The position numbers were made by a program, and so were the translations under genes. 64,000 nucleotides of DNA from assembly GCA_003667245.1 (NCBI GenBank), contig RCNN01000183.1, positions 1 through 64,000 on the forward strand, read 5' to 3'. The notes beneath the pieces are model-generated. The model searched no databases, had not been told where the DNA came from, and saw nothing but the letters and a program-made list of their open reading frames with translations. This DNA is from Heterostelium multicystogenum (taxonomy: Eukaryota; Evosea; Eumycetozoa; Acytosteliales; Acytosteliaceae). Position 1 is the first letter of the stretch; every line of letters starts with the position of its first letter. Below, in pieces: positions 24,669-36,800 of this stretch.

Positions 24669-27521
24669 TCACAATTACTTGAATTAATTAATATATATCT
24701 ATATATATATCTATTTTTAATTAATTAATTTGAATTAGCATCAAAAACAACAACAATATAAAAAATTGATTGACTTTAATTTTGGAAGTTGTTGTTAGGG
24801 TTTGTTTGCACATCAGCAATCAAAAAACCAAAAATTAAAATTGAATAATTCAAGAGTATAAAAAGACCAATTAAATTTGAAAAGGATTGCGCCTATTCCA
24901 AAATTAATTGAATTTTTTAAGTTGAAATAACCTCAAACGTCCTTTTTGGATATTATTTTTATCACCTGACTGTTTGACCATCACCTGAAAAAGTCTCCTC
25001 CGAATACTTATGCTTCATAGCAAACAGTGCACATGTCACCTTACCAGGTTAATAGATATTTATTTTATTTTCATTCTAAATTAAAAGAATATCTTACATT
25101 TTTAAACACTTTGACTTTTATTCTTATGTTTCATCTATCACATAATCAATTTAGAATGAGTGTCTAGTTTACAATAATGAATGAGTAAATGATTTGAGAT
25201 ATTTTATTTTCAATAATATCCAATTAGTATAATAAAGTATCATTAAGAAAAATAGAATAATATTTTTATGGAAATATCTTGAGGCTCACTGCTATCGTTA
25301 TTATACTATCAATATGAAAAGATTTATAAAAAGTTTTAGATATCCACAGTTAGGTCTATTACGAGTCCCAGAGAATGAAATTCAATGACCGAACAGATCT
25401 GTTTAGTTTTGGTATTAATTACAATGGAACTTTTTTAAAAAACTTTTAGAATTGATATTGCTGAAACCTTCTTCGATTGGGAGTTGGATAAATGAAATTG
25501 GGATTGAAATACAAAAATATCAGCAAAAATGATGGTATTTTATATATAAGTTAGGGTTCCATCATTTTCAAAACGATTGAAAAGTCTTGAAATTCCCTTA
25601 AGAGAAAATTGGTTTCATATTCTGATTGGTAATAAAAGATTGATTTTACATCATAAATAGAACTAGTAGTGTTTTATAACTTGGAATCGGAAATATTGGA
25701 TGTATTTTGTACCTAAAACAATTTTACTAGTTTCATATTTAAAATCAACATGTACTTTTATCAAATTAACAGAAAACCAAAGGTCCAACTTTCATTGGAA
25801 AAAATGATTCACTAATTGAAACAGATAGTATTGATACATAAATATAAGAATAAAACAATTCTATCGATATTTTATTTAAAAGTAATATTCATGAAACACT
25901 TTAGGCTACTTAAGACTTAATAAACAAATAAAGATTACAAATATACAATTTAAAAATATAATATATGTAATATGTATTTACAAATCAACATTTGATGAAG
26001 ATCATCACTAGATCCACCTGAGAGCTAATAGCAACACTACTGTCATGTCATTATTAACTTTAAAAGGGTAATGTTAAAATTTATTAATTAATGATGATGA
26101 GGAAGGAGTCAACACCCAATTTATAAATTGACTTTTATATGTTTGATGTCGAAATGGAGGGAGAGATCTGGTTTTTGTACATATATAGCTTGTGTTGAAT
26201 TGATGTTGAGATTACTCAGAGTGTTAACAAAAAGAATATTATTAACATTTATTTTGTTAAGTCTCTCATCTTAACAACATCAACATCATTCAAATAAACA
26301 AATAATAACCCTACACCAAGGTTATTGTTTCTAAATATAAGTTCATCCTATTCAGTTCAAATTGTTGTTGATAGTGGTTGAGAAAATGAATGAAATTTGA
26401 TAGCTAACAGTGATGTGAAGGTAATTAATATTGATGAACTGTGTGTGTTTACACTTTAAATAGAGTGGTGGTAAGATCAATATCAGTAATTCGATTAATA
26501 TAATAACATATACATTCATATTCAATCTCGACACTTGGTGGTTAGTTATGTCAGGTGTACAATTACCATATTGTACACACTACAAGCAGGTTCATAGGGT
26601 GTTGACAGCTTATTTAACATATCATAACATATCACTTATATTTTTATTTAAATTTGATAATATTATAAAAAAGAATAGAGTTGATGTTGTTGGTTGTTGT
26701 TATTGTTATTGTTAAATAAATTAAAAATAGATGAATAAGCTTCTTTAATACCAGAATAGTTCTTTGGTTAATTTAAATTGGTTGATGAAACACATAAAAT
26801 TACTTAAATTAATAATAATAATAATAATAATAAAGGTGACCTGACTGACTGAATGTTTGAATACCAAATGTTGGTGCGTGATTGATGTTGGTGGGGGAGT
26901 GTTGTTTGATGAATTGAGAGAAGTAAAATGAAGTGCCAAATGATTGTGTGTGTTATTAGTGATCAGAAATACCACACTAACCACATGAGCACTGCAGTGA
27001 TAAATGAATGATGGATGTTATATTGTATGTTAGCTTGTGATACAGGGATGTCTTTGGAAGTTATTTCGCTCTAGTCATTGATATATAGTAACACATATGA
27101 AATCACATCAACATTAACAACAGCAATTAACCCTGCACTACTCTATAAACTCTTGTTAAATATGTGTGGTTGAAGTTGTTCATCTGTGGTATGCTTTTGG
27201 TGCGAGGAGAAGCAATACCACTCCACTGACCACTGTATTGCCACTGCAATCTTTCATATCTCCCAGAAATACAGAATTAAACTAGAGGTGGTGGCGCCAA
27301 ACCCAGCAGTCAAATTAAATTATTCAAAAGACTAAATATATATTAAATTGGCTTCATCAGGAACATATAAATAATTGACTGGAACATTTAAATTTTCATT
27401 CTATTCATTCTTGAATACATATAATAAATAAATACATATATATAAGTAGAAGTAGTACTAGAATTATATAATAGACAGAGTCCCAAACAAATAATATTTG
27501 CCCTGATACACGAACTATAAA
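24669..27521. other. intergenic region
   Basis: 2.85 kb of AT-rich DNA with TTG, AAT and ATC tracts (for example 26810-26833). No coding signature was found on either strand. The short minus-strand frames at 26352-26534, 26745-26984 and 27388-27591 are low-complexity. Confidence 0.55.
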
Positions 27522-28232
27522 ATGAGATTGTTGATTTTGACATTATTGATTTCCTTGGCTTTGGGTAAGAAACTCTGTTGAATTTAACCATTTGTTCTAA
27601 CCTTGAAATTAATTTTGTTTTTTCCTTGTCCAGTCCAAGGACAAACCACCAGTTATGTTGGTGATATGAAGAACAGTACTACCACTGTTGGTGTAGCCAA
27701 TGTAGACATTACCAAATTCGCCGATAATGCTTATGGTTTCAACTACACTGTTGTTTTGGCCCATCCAGCGGCAGCCCCCACTGCAGGTTCATATTCAATG
27801 ACCTTCCATGGTTTGGCAGCAGCCGATACTATTGAAATGACATGTGATTTGACTTCAACAAATAATCAACTCATTTGTGTTGGTTCACACAATACCACTG
27901 CTTCTGACCAAAAGATTCTTACCGATGTTTTGAGCAGCCCAAACCTTGGAAATGGAACCATCTATGTTACTTACACTGAGAATTCCACTGAATTCGGTAG
28001 AGCCATTTTAACCGTTCGTGGTCCAACCACCAACGCCACCACCGGTAGCAGCTCATCCCCAACTGGTAACACCACTGCTTCACCAACTTCCTCTGCCTCT
28101 GCCACCTCAGCTACCGGTGCCCCAGGTAACACCACTGGTGCAACCACCACCGGTACCACTGGTAACGCTTCCAACCTCGTCCCAACTGTCTTTGTTGGAC
28201 TTATTTTGGCTGTCTTGGCTCTTTTGATCTAA
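27522..28232 (+). CDS. GPI-anchored surface protein, ponticulin-like
   Basis: Exon 1 (27522-27564) encodes a signal peptide (MRLLILTLLISLAL). A 69-nt GTAAGA...CCAG intron separates it from exon 2 (27634-28232). The 213-residue product has no break. The mature part is a beta-rich domain of about 130 residues with two cysteines (EMTCDLTSTNNQLICVGS) and several N-x-T/S sites. A Thr/Ser/Gly/Pro-rich stalk (TGSSSSPTGNTTASPTSSAS) and a hydrophobic C-terminus (VPTVFVGLILAVLALLI) behind a small-residue site fit a GPI anchor. The plan resembles dictyostelid ponticulin-like proteins, but a generic GPI glycoprotein is equally consistent. Codon use is strong and GC-richer, which suggests high expression. 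Confidence 0.65.
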
Positions 28233-28285
28233 ATAGTCACACCTAAATGATTATAATTACATTTCTGCCAATATCTCTCTACTTT

Positions 28286-28296
28286 GGTTCGAATCC
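28286..28296 (+). promoter_or_regulatory. isolated perfect B-box (TFIIIC site)
   Basis: GGTTCGAATCC matches the tRNA B-box consensus exactly, but no tRNA A-box or cloverleaf surrounds it. It lies about 55 bp after the stop codon of the ponticulin-like gene. Dictyostelium tRNA genes are known to have external B-boxes downstream. Here no tRNA is present within view. Confidence 0.35.
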
Positions 28297-28673
28297 TCGA
28301 TTGCTCATTGATCACATATAATTAATTAATTTGCACAACCCACCATCACATTTCCATTTTAAATTTTGATCTTAATAATAAAAAATTTTAATTAATTAAC
28401 TTTTAGTGTGAATCTTTAAGGGCTGATTGTCAATCGGTTGCAACTAACTAATCTCAGAGTTGGTCTAAAGTTGTCAATTGGATTCCATCCTTCTGGAAAT
28501 CTTAAAATTTTAAATTATGGGAATAGATCCAAAGTTGGTGGTGATAAAGAGAATGCTAGTATTCTCAAGATGTTTGTATTATGTCCAATCTAATTCCAAC
28601 TAGAGTCGTCTCTGATCATTGTAATGTTGATATAAATAAATTCAAATAATGGAATCTATTCTTTTCTTTATTG

Positions 28674-29516
28674 TTATTCTCTTTGCTCGCCTTCTTCGTA
28701 GTCGTCATCGTCTTGTCTGTCACTCATATGAGTTTCATGGTAATCATCGTCATCAGCATGATCTCTATCGCTAATTTCATCCTCGTAGGAAGTTTCTTTC
28801 TTATTTTTCTCCAATGTCATTGTATCGTCTTCATCGTCACTTTCTTGAACCTTGAAGTGAAACAACCATAGAGTTTAGTGAATTAATAATGTGTCTAAAA
28901 TGAATGGGTCATCTTAGTTGGATGTAACATACAAATTTATCATGTTTCCACTGAAGATTTTGATCTACTCCAAGGTTTTGTCTTCCATAGAGACTTGCTC
29001 TGCTATTGAAACTAGTTGTTGTTCTATCATCATGCTATGGATGATGACATTAATATAACACAATCACTGATTCTATCTATTTATTGATATTTACAAATGA
29101 AGTAATGACCTTGTTTCTTCCACTGTAGCCTCTGTGACCACCGCCATGGTGCCGTGACTGTGAAGACAACACTGAATTCTTAAAACCTTGACTGTTCTTT
29201 GATATATATCTGTGGCCACCATGATGATGATCATCTCTATTATTGTTCCTAAAACCTTGGTTGCCACTTCTTTGAAATGACTGTGGCAATTCATGTCCAT
29301 CTCTTTGGTATTTATAATAACTCACAGTACCTGTACCACCACCTCCTCTTCCTCTTCTATCCCTATCTCTGTCTCTATCTCTTTCTCTATAACTGTCTCT
29401 GTCTCTGTCTCTATATCCATCTCTTTGTCGATGACCACCATAGTCCTCGGTTGGCTTCTTATCCTTATAACACCATGCACATCCTCATAGTAATTTCTAA
29501 ACTTATTAGTATTCAT
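28674..29516 (-). CDS. Arg/Asp- and Gly-rich protein with Btz (CASC3/MLN51)-like motif
   Basis: ATG at 29516 gives MNTNKFRNYYEDVHG. After a one-base shift (about 29465) comes a long RD/RE dipeptide region, then Gly/His-rich sequence (HHHGGHRYISKNSQGF, HHGGGHRGYSGRNK). Two introns (29109-29035 and 28932-28851) bracket a 34-codon exon. That exon contains HDDR, then YGRQ and WKHDKF. The last exon is acidic (ESDDEDDTMT ... DDDDYEEGEQRE). The order H-D-x-R ... W-x-H-D-K-F followed by an acidic run is that of the SELOR/Btz region of CASC3, which clamps eIF4A3 in the exon-junction complex. The match is short, so confidence is moderate. An unrelated RD-type RNA-binding protein is the alternative. Confidence 0.5.
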
Positions 29517-29832
29517 TGTCGATGCTGATAACTGCTACTGATTGCTGTTCATTCATCAACCCTTAATCAAGTGAGTAACACACAACAGGTCCAATTTTAA
29601 ATTGTGTTTAATTTTGGTTTTTATTTTTACACTGTTGTGGAAATCCATTCATGCACCTTAAGGGGATTGGACTCAATCCAACTCGGGATTGGCAACTTGG
29701 CTTATGATCGAACTATCATGATATGTGCAAATGCTGATTAAATAAGCATTTCAATGCACGAATCATTGGGCAGAGCAAATAGATCATGATCAATCTATGT
29801 CTTTTGAATAGAATTTGGTTTAGTTTATAAAA

Positions 29833-30864
29833 TTACTTTGAATGGTCAAATACAATTTTTCCATTTGCTTTTCCTTCCTCAAAGCATTGGTAGGCATCTC
29901 GAACCTCAGTCAAGGGGAATACTTTGCCAATGTTGGTTACAAGCTGTCTTGATTCAAAGATTCTTGAAATTGTTTGAAGTGCTTTGCTTGATGGAACAAA
30001 CAATGAGGTATCGAATCTTATTCCTTTTTGTTGCTGTATTTGCTCGGAACGCTTTTGGCTCTCCATCATTGCTGTTGGAAGACCAACCAGCAAGCCTTGC
30101 GCATCACTGGTTCTAACTAGATCGGAGTTGAACGATATATATTGTCCACCTCGCTTCAATGCTTTTATACATCTATTTTGGATTTCTTCGCCTTTATCTA
30201 CACAATTCAAAACCAAATCAAACTGGCTGCTCCACTCGACACTATCGCTGTTGTCTACAGTGTAGTCAAAAACAATGTCTGCTCCGGCATTCTTTATCTT
30301 TTCGAAACTGCGACTTGCACAGGTCGCGCCTACGGTACAATTGAGGTGGTTCTTCAGCAGATTGACTGCAAAGAATCCCACACCGCCATTGGCACCGTTG
30401 ACCAATACCTTCATTCCTTCCTTCACTTTGGCAGTCGAGTATATCGCATTCCAGGCTGTTAATGCAGCAAACGGAACCGATGCAGCTTCCACATCGGATA
30501 GGTTTTTTGGTCGATGGGCAACTTCGCCCTCGTTCATCACGACATAGTCAGCATGTGTTCCATTGGAAAAAGGTGCATTGGCCGCCCAAACTTTGTCGCC
30601 CACTCTGAAGTCCCAGACGTCTGATCCAACCTGCACAACCTCTCCAGCACAATCACGACCCAACACCAAGGGCAGCTGAGACTGTGACATTGAAACAATA
30701 CTCTTTGCATATCCCTTTCTCATTTCATTGTCCAACGGGTTCAAGCTTGAGGCGTTCACTTTGATGAGCACCTGTGAGCTCTCTGGCAAATGGACACTCA
30801 CATCTTTCACCAATTCCAAATTCGACAACGATGTTCCATATTGATTCAAATGTACAGCTCTCAT
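29833..30864 (-). CDS. MDR-family oxidoreductase, RTN4IP1-like
   Basis: One unbroken ORF of 343 residues on a single exon. It has the medium-chain dehydrogenase/reductase plan: a GroES-like N-terminal half (VLIKVNASSLNPLDNEMRKG; LPLVLGRDCAGEVVQVG; VGDKVWAA) and a Rossmann half with the nucleotide-binding loop VLVNGANGGVGFFAVNLL. No zinc-ligand cluster is visible, so a zinc-independent quinone-reductase type is likely. The motifs PLVLGRDxxGxV and AALTAWxAI resemble reticulon-4-interacting protein 1, a mitochondrial NADPH oxidoreductase. No clear targeting peptide precedes the domain. It is one of the few long ORFs in the window with no frame break. Confidence 0.8.
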   Translation of the reverse strand: MRAVHLNQYGTSLSNLELVKDVSVHLPESSQVLIKVNASSLNPLDNEMRKGYAKSIVSMSQSQLPLVLGRDCAGEVVQVGSDVWDFRVGDKVWAANAPFSNGTHADYVVMNEGEVAHRPKNLSDVEAASVPFAALTAWNAIYSTAKVKEGMKVLVNGANGGVGFFAVNLLKNHLNCTVGATCASRSFEKIKNAGADIVFDYTVDNSDSVEWSSQFDLVLNCVDKGEEIQNRCIKALKRGGQYISFNSDLVRTSDAQGLLVGLPTAMMESQKRSEQIQQQKGIRFDTSLFVPSSKALQTISRIFESRQLVTNIGKVFPLTEVRDAYQCFEEGKANGKIVFDHSK

Positions 30865-31412
30865 TTTGAGAGTTGGATGAATATTTTTTCCATGTGGTGC
30901 TGAAGATCAATATTTTAAGTTTCATTTTCAAACCAAGTCAACCAACCAACCAACAAACCAAATCAACCAATCATTCCATTTAAATAATGTATTCCAATCC
31001 AAATCAATAAGAGTTAAGTACATATTATATATTAATTAACATTCATAGCATTAATGTGGGGTTACACTTACCTCTAATAAAACTTTTTAATAAATTAAAA
31101 GATGTATTTGCATTCATTTTTTAATACTTATATATAAATATTTACAAAACAAGTAAGAAATACATTCAAAGAGTGTGTGTGATCACTGTGGAGTCTAAGT
31201 ACAGATCTGATTATATTTGATACTGAGCTGGGTTTCAATTCATTTCAGATTTACACATAATCATTTTAAAGTATGTCCAAAAATGTTTTTTTAGTTTTTT
31301 TTTTTGCATTTCATTTGTGTTCTTGTCGACAATTAATAGACAGGTGTCAGATTTCTATTTCTTACCTATTCATACATTTTAGTATATATATATTAAATAG
31401 ATAATATAAAAG
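30865..31412. other. divergent intergenic region
   Basis: AT-rich spacer between the divergent oxidoreductase and COX20 genes. It includes a CCAA-rich stretch (about 30935-30975) and a poly(T) run near 31293. No gene was seen. Confidence 0.5.
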
Positions 31413-31966
31413 ATGAGCAATTCAAACGAAAAACCTAAAACTCTTGCAAATACATCGATTACAGAGAATGAAAATATCAATCTTTATCCTATAGACACAA
31501 AAGAACCAACTACATTTTGGGAAAAATATAATCCATCGAGAATACCCTGTTTCAAAGACTCGCTGATATATGGTATAGGTTCAGGAGTTGGTGTTACTTT
31601 TTTTACAAATATATTTACTTCCAGTAAGTGTACTCTATAGACTCTTCAGATGTAACATTTTAACTCATCGTTCGTTTAGAAACTCCAATGAGAGCAGCAG
31701 ACTTTGGTGTTTTAACATTTTTATTAGTTTCAGGCGCATATTGGTAAGTAATATATAGTTTGAACTGTATAATACACCACTCATGATTCAGTGAATAGAT
31801 ATTGTACTAATAACCGCTCTAATTCAATAATTAAAGGCCTATTTGTAATTATAATAAACAAGTTCAAGATAAAAAGATAAAGATGGTTATGGATGCTCAA
31901 ATTGCAGAAATGAATAGAAAATCTCAAGAATCTCAACAAAAGAATAGTAATAATAAACAACAATAG
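31413..31966 (+). CDS. cox20: COX20 (FAM36A) cytochrome c oxidase assembly protein
   Basis: Three exons (31413-31623, 31680-31743 and 31837-31966) with GTAAGT donors give 134 residues without a break. After a hydrophilic N-terminus comes IPCFKDSLIYGIGSGVGV, a first membrane segment. A second follows (DFGVLTFLLVSGAYWPIC), joined by a short loop TSKTPMRAAD, then NYNKQVQDKKIKM and a charged tail. The paired hydrophobic hairpin, the conserved Pro-Cys before helix 1 and the C-x-YN after helix 2 match COX20. COX20 stabilises newly made COX2 in the mitochondrial inner membrane. Length is close to that of other family members. Confidence 0.82.
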
Positions 31967-32412
31967 CTCATAATCATATTCAAGAATAGACACAGTTGGA
32001 ACAGATGATTCATTTAATTAATTTACGGATTTTATTAAAAATAATATTATTTTGGATTTGGGAGTTTATACAAGATTAGGTGAAACAAAATATTGAGGGG
32101 ATTTATAACTTCCAGTTATCACGATTTGGGTATATCTATCTGTAATTGTAGATGGTAGTATTGGAGATATAATATATGACATACCATAATGTGGGATTGC
32201 TTAAAGATATAGTTTGTTATCAACACAAAATATATGGATTTGTTGATGTGTATGGTGTGGAGAGTTGTTTGTTTTGATGGGTTTATATGATTGGGGAGGT
32301 GTCTGTGATTATTATTTGATTACTATTTCAGAGTGTTTTTTGATTGTGCTTAACAAAGTTGGTTTTTGGATTTGTTTTTTTTTTTTTTTTTTGCTCATCA
32401 ATTACCGATTGT
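31967..32412. other. convergent intergenic spacer with 18-nt poly(T)
   Basis: Mixed AT/GT-rich DNA between convergent genes, with an uninterrupted T18 at 32375-32392. No gene was seen. Confidence 0.55.
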
Positions 32413-33884
32413 TTATGAAGCAATATATCTGAGATCTTGAACTGGATACTTATTTTGTGTCATCTTTGAATAATCTGAAACTCCATTTATGTCACTAATA
32501 GATCTACTGCTCAGATCAGGCAGTCCATTGTCAACACTAACTAAAACTTGAAGACCATCAGAACCAGAGATTTCTTTTTCTTTCTTCTTGGCCACCTTTT
32601 TTCCAGATGCTCCGGTCGGTGATAGATTAGGATTAATCATTCCTCCATTTACTAGCATATTGTTGTTCATCGAAACTTGTGATTGGATATTCATGATAGA
32701 TGATGGAGATGGAATGGATGGTGGGGTCATCGAAGTTGGTGAATTAGATGGACGCAATGAGTTGTTGAAAGTCATTGATACCATTTCTTTGTTTCCTAAT
32801 GGTGAAGAAAACATTGGTGGTGGGAATGATGGTAGTTGTTGAGGTTGAGTGAGGTGAACAGTATTTGGAAGTAGCTGATTATTTACATTCATTGTAGAAG
32901 TGGTTGAAGAAGTTTGGGAGGATGGTGATGTAACAGCAGCTGCCTTTTTCTGTTTGGTCTTCTTTGGCTTTGGAAGAGGTTGGCGATGTTGGTACGTTTC
33001 CTTCTGTTTGGAGGGTGAATGGCTTTTTACAATCTTTACAGTACCAACGCTTCTTGTCATGCTTCCATCCGGCAGTACCACCGCAGCTTGGACAATTGCA
33101 ACTTACTGGTGTGACTTGATTTGGATTTTGGGGGACCGATGGTGGTGTATTTTGTGAACTGTTGGGTTGAGTCTGATCCCATTGTTGGTGTTGAGCAACT
33201 GGCAACTGAGTCTGTGGAGTAGGAGAAGCATTTTGGAGCTTTGAGATACCTGGTGTGAATGCCTTCTTGCATTCTTTACACCACCAACGTCTCTTGTCGT
33301 GTCTCCATGAAGCAGCTTCAGAACAACGTGTGCATTTAGGAATTGTATTTGGTGCAGTAGTTTCTTTCTTTTCGGTGGTGTTATGTTTGCGCTTTGTGGA
33401 TTTAGTTGGTGTAGTGGTAGTGGCAGCACTTGGGGAGTTCTGATGTTGAATGTTGGCTTGACCCAAGTGAGCATGTGATGGATGTTGATGCTGCATTTGT
33501 TGTTGTTGAGCAGCCGATTGCTGTAAATACAAATATGGATATTGGATGGCTGGCGAGAAGTGAGCCGAGTGTCCATGATGCATATTAAATTGCTCCATAG
33601 TTGGCATGTCAATTCCACCATATGGTTGAGAACCATCTTGGAAGATATTCGAGTTGTGAGACATCATCGAGGACTGAGATGAGGGCAACATGAAAGATGG
33701 AGTCAAAGAAGTCGATGGAGTCAAGGTGGCAGATGGTGAAAAAAGGATTGGTGGATTCATACTGCTATTGTGAAATATAGATGGCAATGGAAGAGTTAAG
33801 TTAAACGTCTGTCAAAGAGGATTGGGGAGAGGTTGCTGATGAACTGGTAGTAGCTGAATTTGTATTGGAAGACACTGGTAGCAT
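32413..33884 (-). CDS. double zinc-ribbon nuclear protein (putative DNA-binding)
   Basis: The likely start is ATG 33884 (MLPVSSNTNSATTSSS), entering the long frame after a one-base break near 33815. The next internal Met is at 33787. A Gln/His/Ser/Pro-rich N-terminus precedes two near-identical zinc ribbons. The first is CTRCSEAASWRHDKRRWWC followed by KECKKAF. The second is CPSCGGTAGWKHDKKRWYC followed by KDCKKPFT. Each is C-x2-C-x14-C-x2-C. A second break at about 32975 leads into a Ser/Pro/Asn-rich C-terminus with a basic KKVAKKKEKE stretch, ending LRYIAS at 32413. Low-complexity flanks with paired ribbons suggest a transcription factor. I cannot name a family. Confidence 0.65.
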
Positions 33885-36800
33885 GGCGATGGTAAATAAA
33901 TAATGTTACTCCTTTGTTTATTTCTAAAAAAATAAGAACGAATCTTAGTTTTCTTAGAGCCTCTGGGAGAAGATTGTAGCTTTGTTGGTTTTAATTAATT
34001 CAAATGAATCTATAAACCAAGATTCTATAAAATCAAAGAGGGTTAGTATTGTTATTCGTGTGTTGTCTATACTGGAAAATCAGTGATTGTTGTACGTCGG
34101 TAGTAGCAGTAGTCGTGGTGTGTTGGTAACATTTTAATTGTTATTATTGACTATGACAACAGAACACATTTACATGCTGGTATATAAAAAGTCACAAAAT
34201 ATAATTGGGTGTTGGTGGAATCATTTTTTTAGTAGTGGTAGGTGTTTGGTGGTGGAAGGGGGTTTTTACCACTTGAAGTCAGGTTGTGGTATTAGTCTTA
34301 ACATATATAATAAATATATGTTAATATATATTTTATGAACCACAACCAATTATAACAACAAACAACACAGATATTTATTTAGAACACATGTGATAAATGG
34401 TTCTGGTGTTAGAAAGATCAAACACATGTGATTAAGTGGTCGTGGGAATGGAGTGGCGTGGTGGATTATGTGGGAAACTAAAGAGTTTGGGGTGTGTTGA
34501 AGTTTTTTTTTTGTGTTTTGATCTTTAAAAGATTGGGTATTCAGAAGAGACTCAACAACATCTTTTAAAACACATATATTGGTTTGGCGTGGAGAAGTTT
34601 TAAATATGTGTTGGCAGAGGGGTTCGGTGTTGTCGATGATGTGTGAGATCAAATCACTTGGTGACTTGAAATATTGATAATACTTGAAAGATTTAAAGGA
34701 GAAGACGCGCCAATGTGCCACAAAGTTGATGTAAATCGATATTAGAAAAGAGCAAATTGTCTTACTGAAGGACTAGCAAAATAAATATTGTGAATGATTG
34801 ATTGATTGTTGGCTGGCTGGATGAACTCTGATTGAATATATACTTGTGTGTTATGATTGTTATTGATGATGATGAGAATATAATAATAATAATGTTTGTT
34901 TTTGTATAGTTGGGTTTTAGGGTTGAGTGAGAATTAGGGCGTATAAATATATGTTTCACACAACATGTAATAATAAATATATTGTGTAGATAAAAAATAA
35001 ATTAAATTATTATTAATTAAATTAAATAAATTAAAATGAAATTAAATTGTTTAATAATAATAATAATATAATGTTATTAATATTTGTTTAATTTAATTTG
35101 GATTTTTCATAAAACTCAATCACATCATTATTGATAACTATTGAGAGTAAATAAAGCGGAATCCAACTTATTACTATATGTAAATATGGAAAAGGTGAAT
35201 GTAATATAGGTTGCTGTTGATGTTATTTGATTTTTGGTGTTGTTGTTGTTGTTGCTGTTGCTGAGTGAAAGTATGATTAAAAGTGTAGTAGTAGTAATAG
35301 GTAAGGTAATGAGCTGGGGTGAGTAGATGTGTGGGGTGTAGTATTGTTATTGTTGTTTTTGGTTGATAGACCAAATGAAATGTGTTAGATGAATAGAACA
35401 GAAAGAGAGATAGATAGATACTATCTTTTAATTGAGTTGATGTGGTGGGGTTACCAACCATGTTTTGTTGTTGTTGTTGTTGTTAATTTTGGATTATATT
35501 TTGTCAATATGATGATGAACACTCTCTGTCACTAATAGAATTCTATTAGTGGAGCGATGTGCAAGTATCAAGTACTAAACACACTTAACTTTCTCTCACA
35601 ACATATTAGTAGAAAACAACCCAAAACAACAGCACAACCAATATTAATGTCAGATAGAAAGGCAACCAATCTACGTTAACATATTAATATTATTTTCAAA
35701 CACACAACACTTTAATAACAGGTTGTGTGTATATGTGTGGAGATTATTGATGAACCTTGTTATTATTATTATTGTTTTTTATGGATATATTTGAAGGGGT
35801 GGGTGGGTGTGTGGGGTGGGTGTGTTTAATGTGTTTTATATGCGGTGCAGTGGTGGTATTTGTTTTTGATTGTCAACAAACATAAAATACCAATGAGATT
35901 TTCAATATACTATATGATAGTAGTAGAAATTCCACTGTCTCTACACAACATCATCAACATCAGCATTAGTGATGTTAAATGGAAACAACAAAAATGATCA
36001 CTACTAATGTTGATATGACTAGGATTATTTGTTTGATTTGTTGATTGAGTGTAACTACTGCCATTATGACTGATATAACTATTGAATACCTACAACTGTA
36101 ATTGTATATAATAAAAATATCAAAATTGAAATGGTGTTAGTGTTGATTAGTTGGATCAAGCAAATTAATTCTGGCAAAATAAGAAGTAGTAATAGTAATA
36201 GTGACAGCACTCTATCTAGGTTGTTTGTTTGGTTCAACACAGATCTAGGAGGAGTGTAGTGTAGTAGTATAGTTGTGGATTGGAGTGCTGTTTTAGTGAT
36301 GGAAATATTGTGAGAGAATATCTGTATTTTTTTATAAATTATTGATTGTTTGATTGATTATTATTATTTATATAAATATAAATATATATATATATATAAT
36401 GTTGTTTTATCTCTATAGTTTGTGGTGTTTTTCTTTTTGGTATTATACAATATATAAATATATTAAAGGTTGTGGGGTTTTAATTTAATTAACAGAGTGT
36501 GAATTAATTATTATTATTATTTGTTTTTATTTTATTGATTTAATTTAATTTCCACTCTTTTTTAATTGTGAGTGAGTGGGTTGAATTTACAAAATTAATT
36601 TTAGATAGCTGAATGTTGGTTGTTGTTTTTTTTAAAATTGATGCATTGCCTGCAAAAAGAAAAACAAAAAAAACATCAAACCACTCCCTAAGATGGAACT
36701 AATTTGGTAAATAATTCCACATTTGAATCGGAAGGGGTGAGCAATTGTGGTGGGGGTAGTGGGTGTGGGTCTCTTTAAATTAAAAATGTCTGTTTAATCA

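Noticed and set aside
29277..29528. Plus-strand Ser/Leu-rich frames
   Set aside because: They are antisense to the RD/RE repeat region of the Btz-like gene.
34350..34721. 123-codon minus-strand open frame
   Set aside because: It follows the strand composition skew of the gene desert. No domain or splice structure supports it.
35174..35461. 95-codon minus-strand open frame with poly-Gln
   Set aside because: The Gln run is a TTG microsatellite, and the remainder is low complexity.
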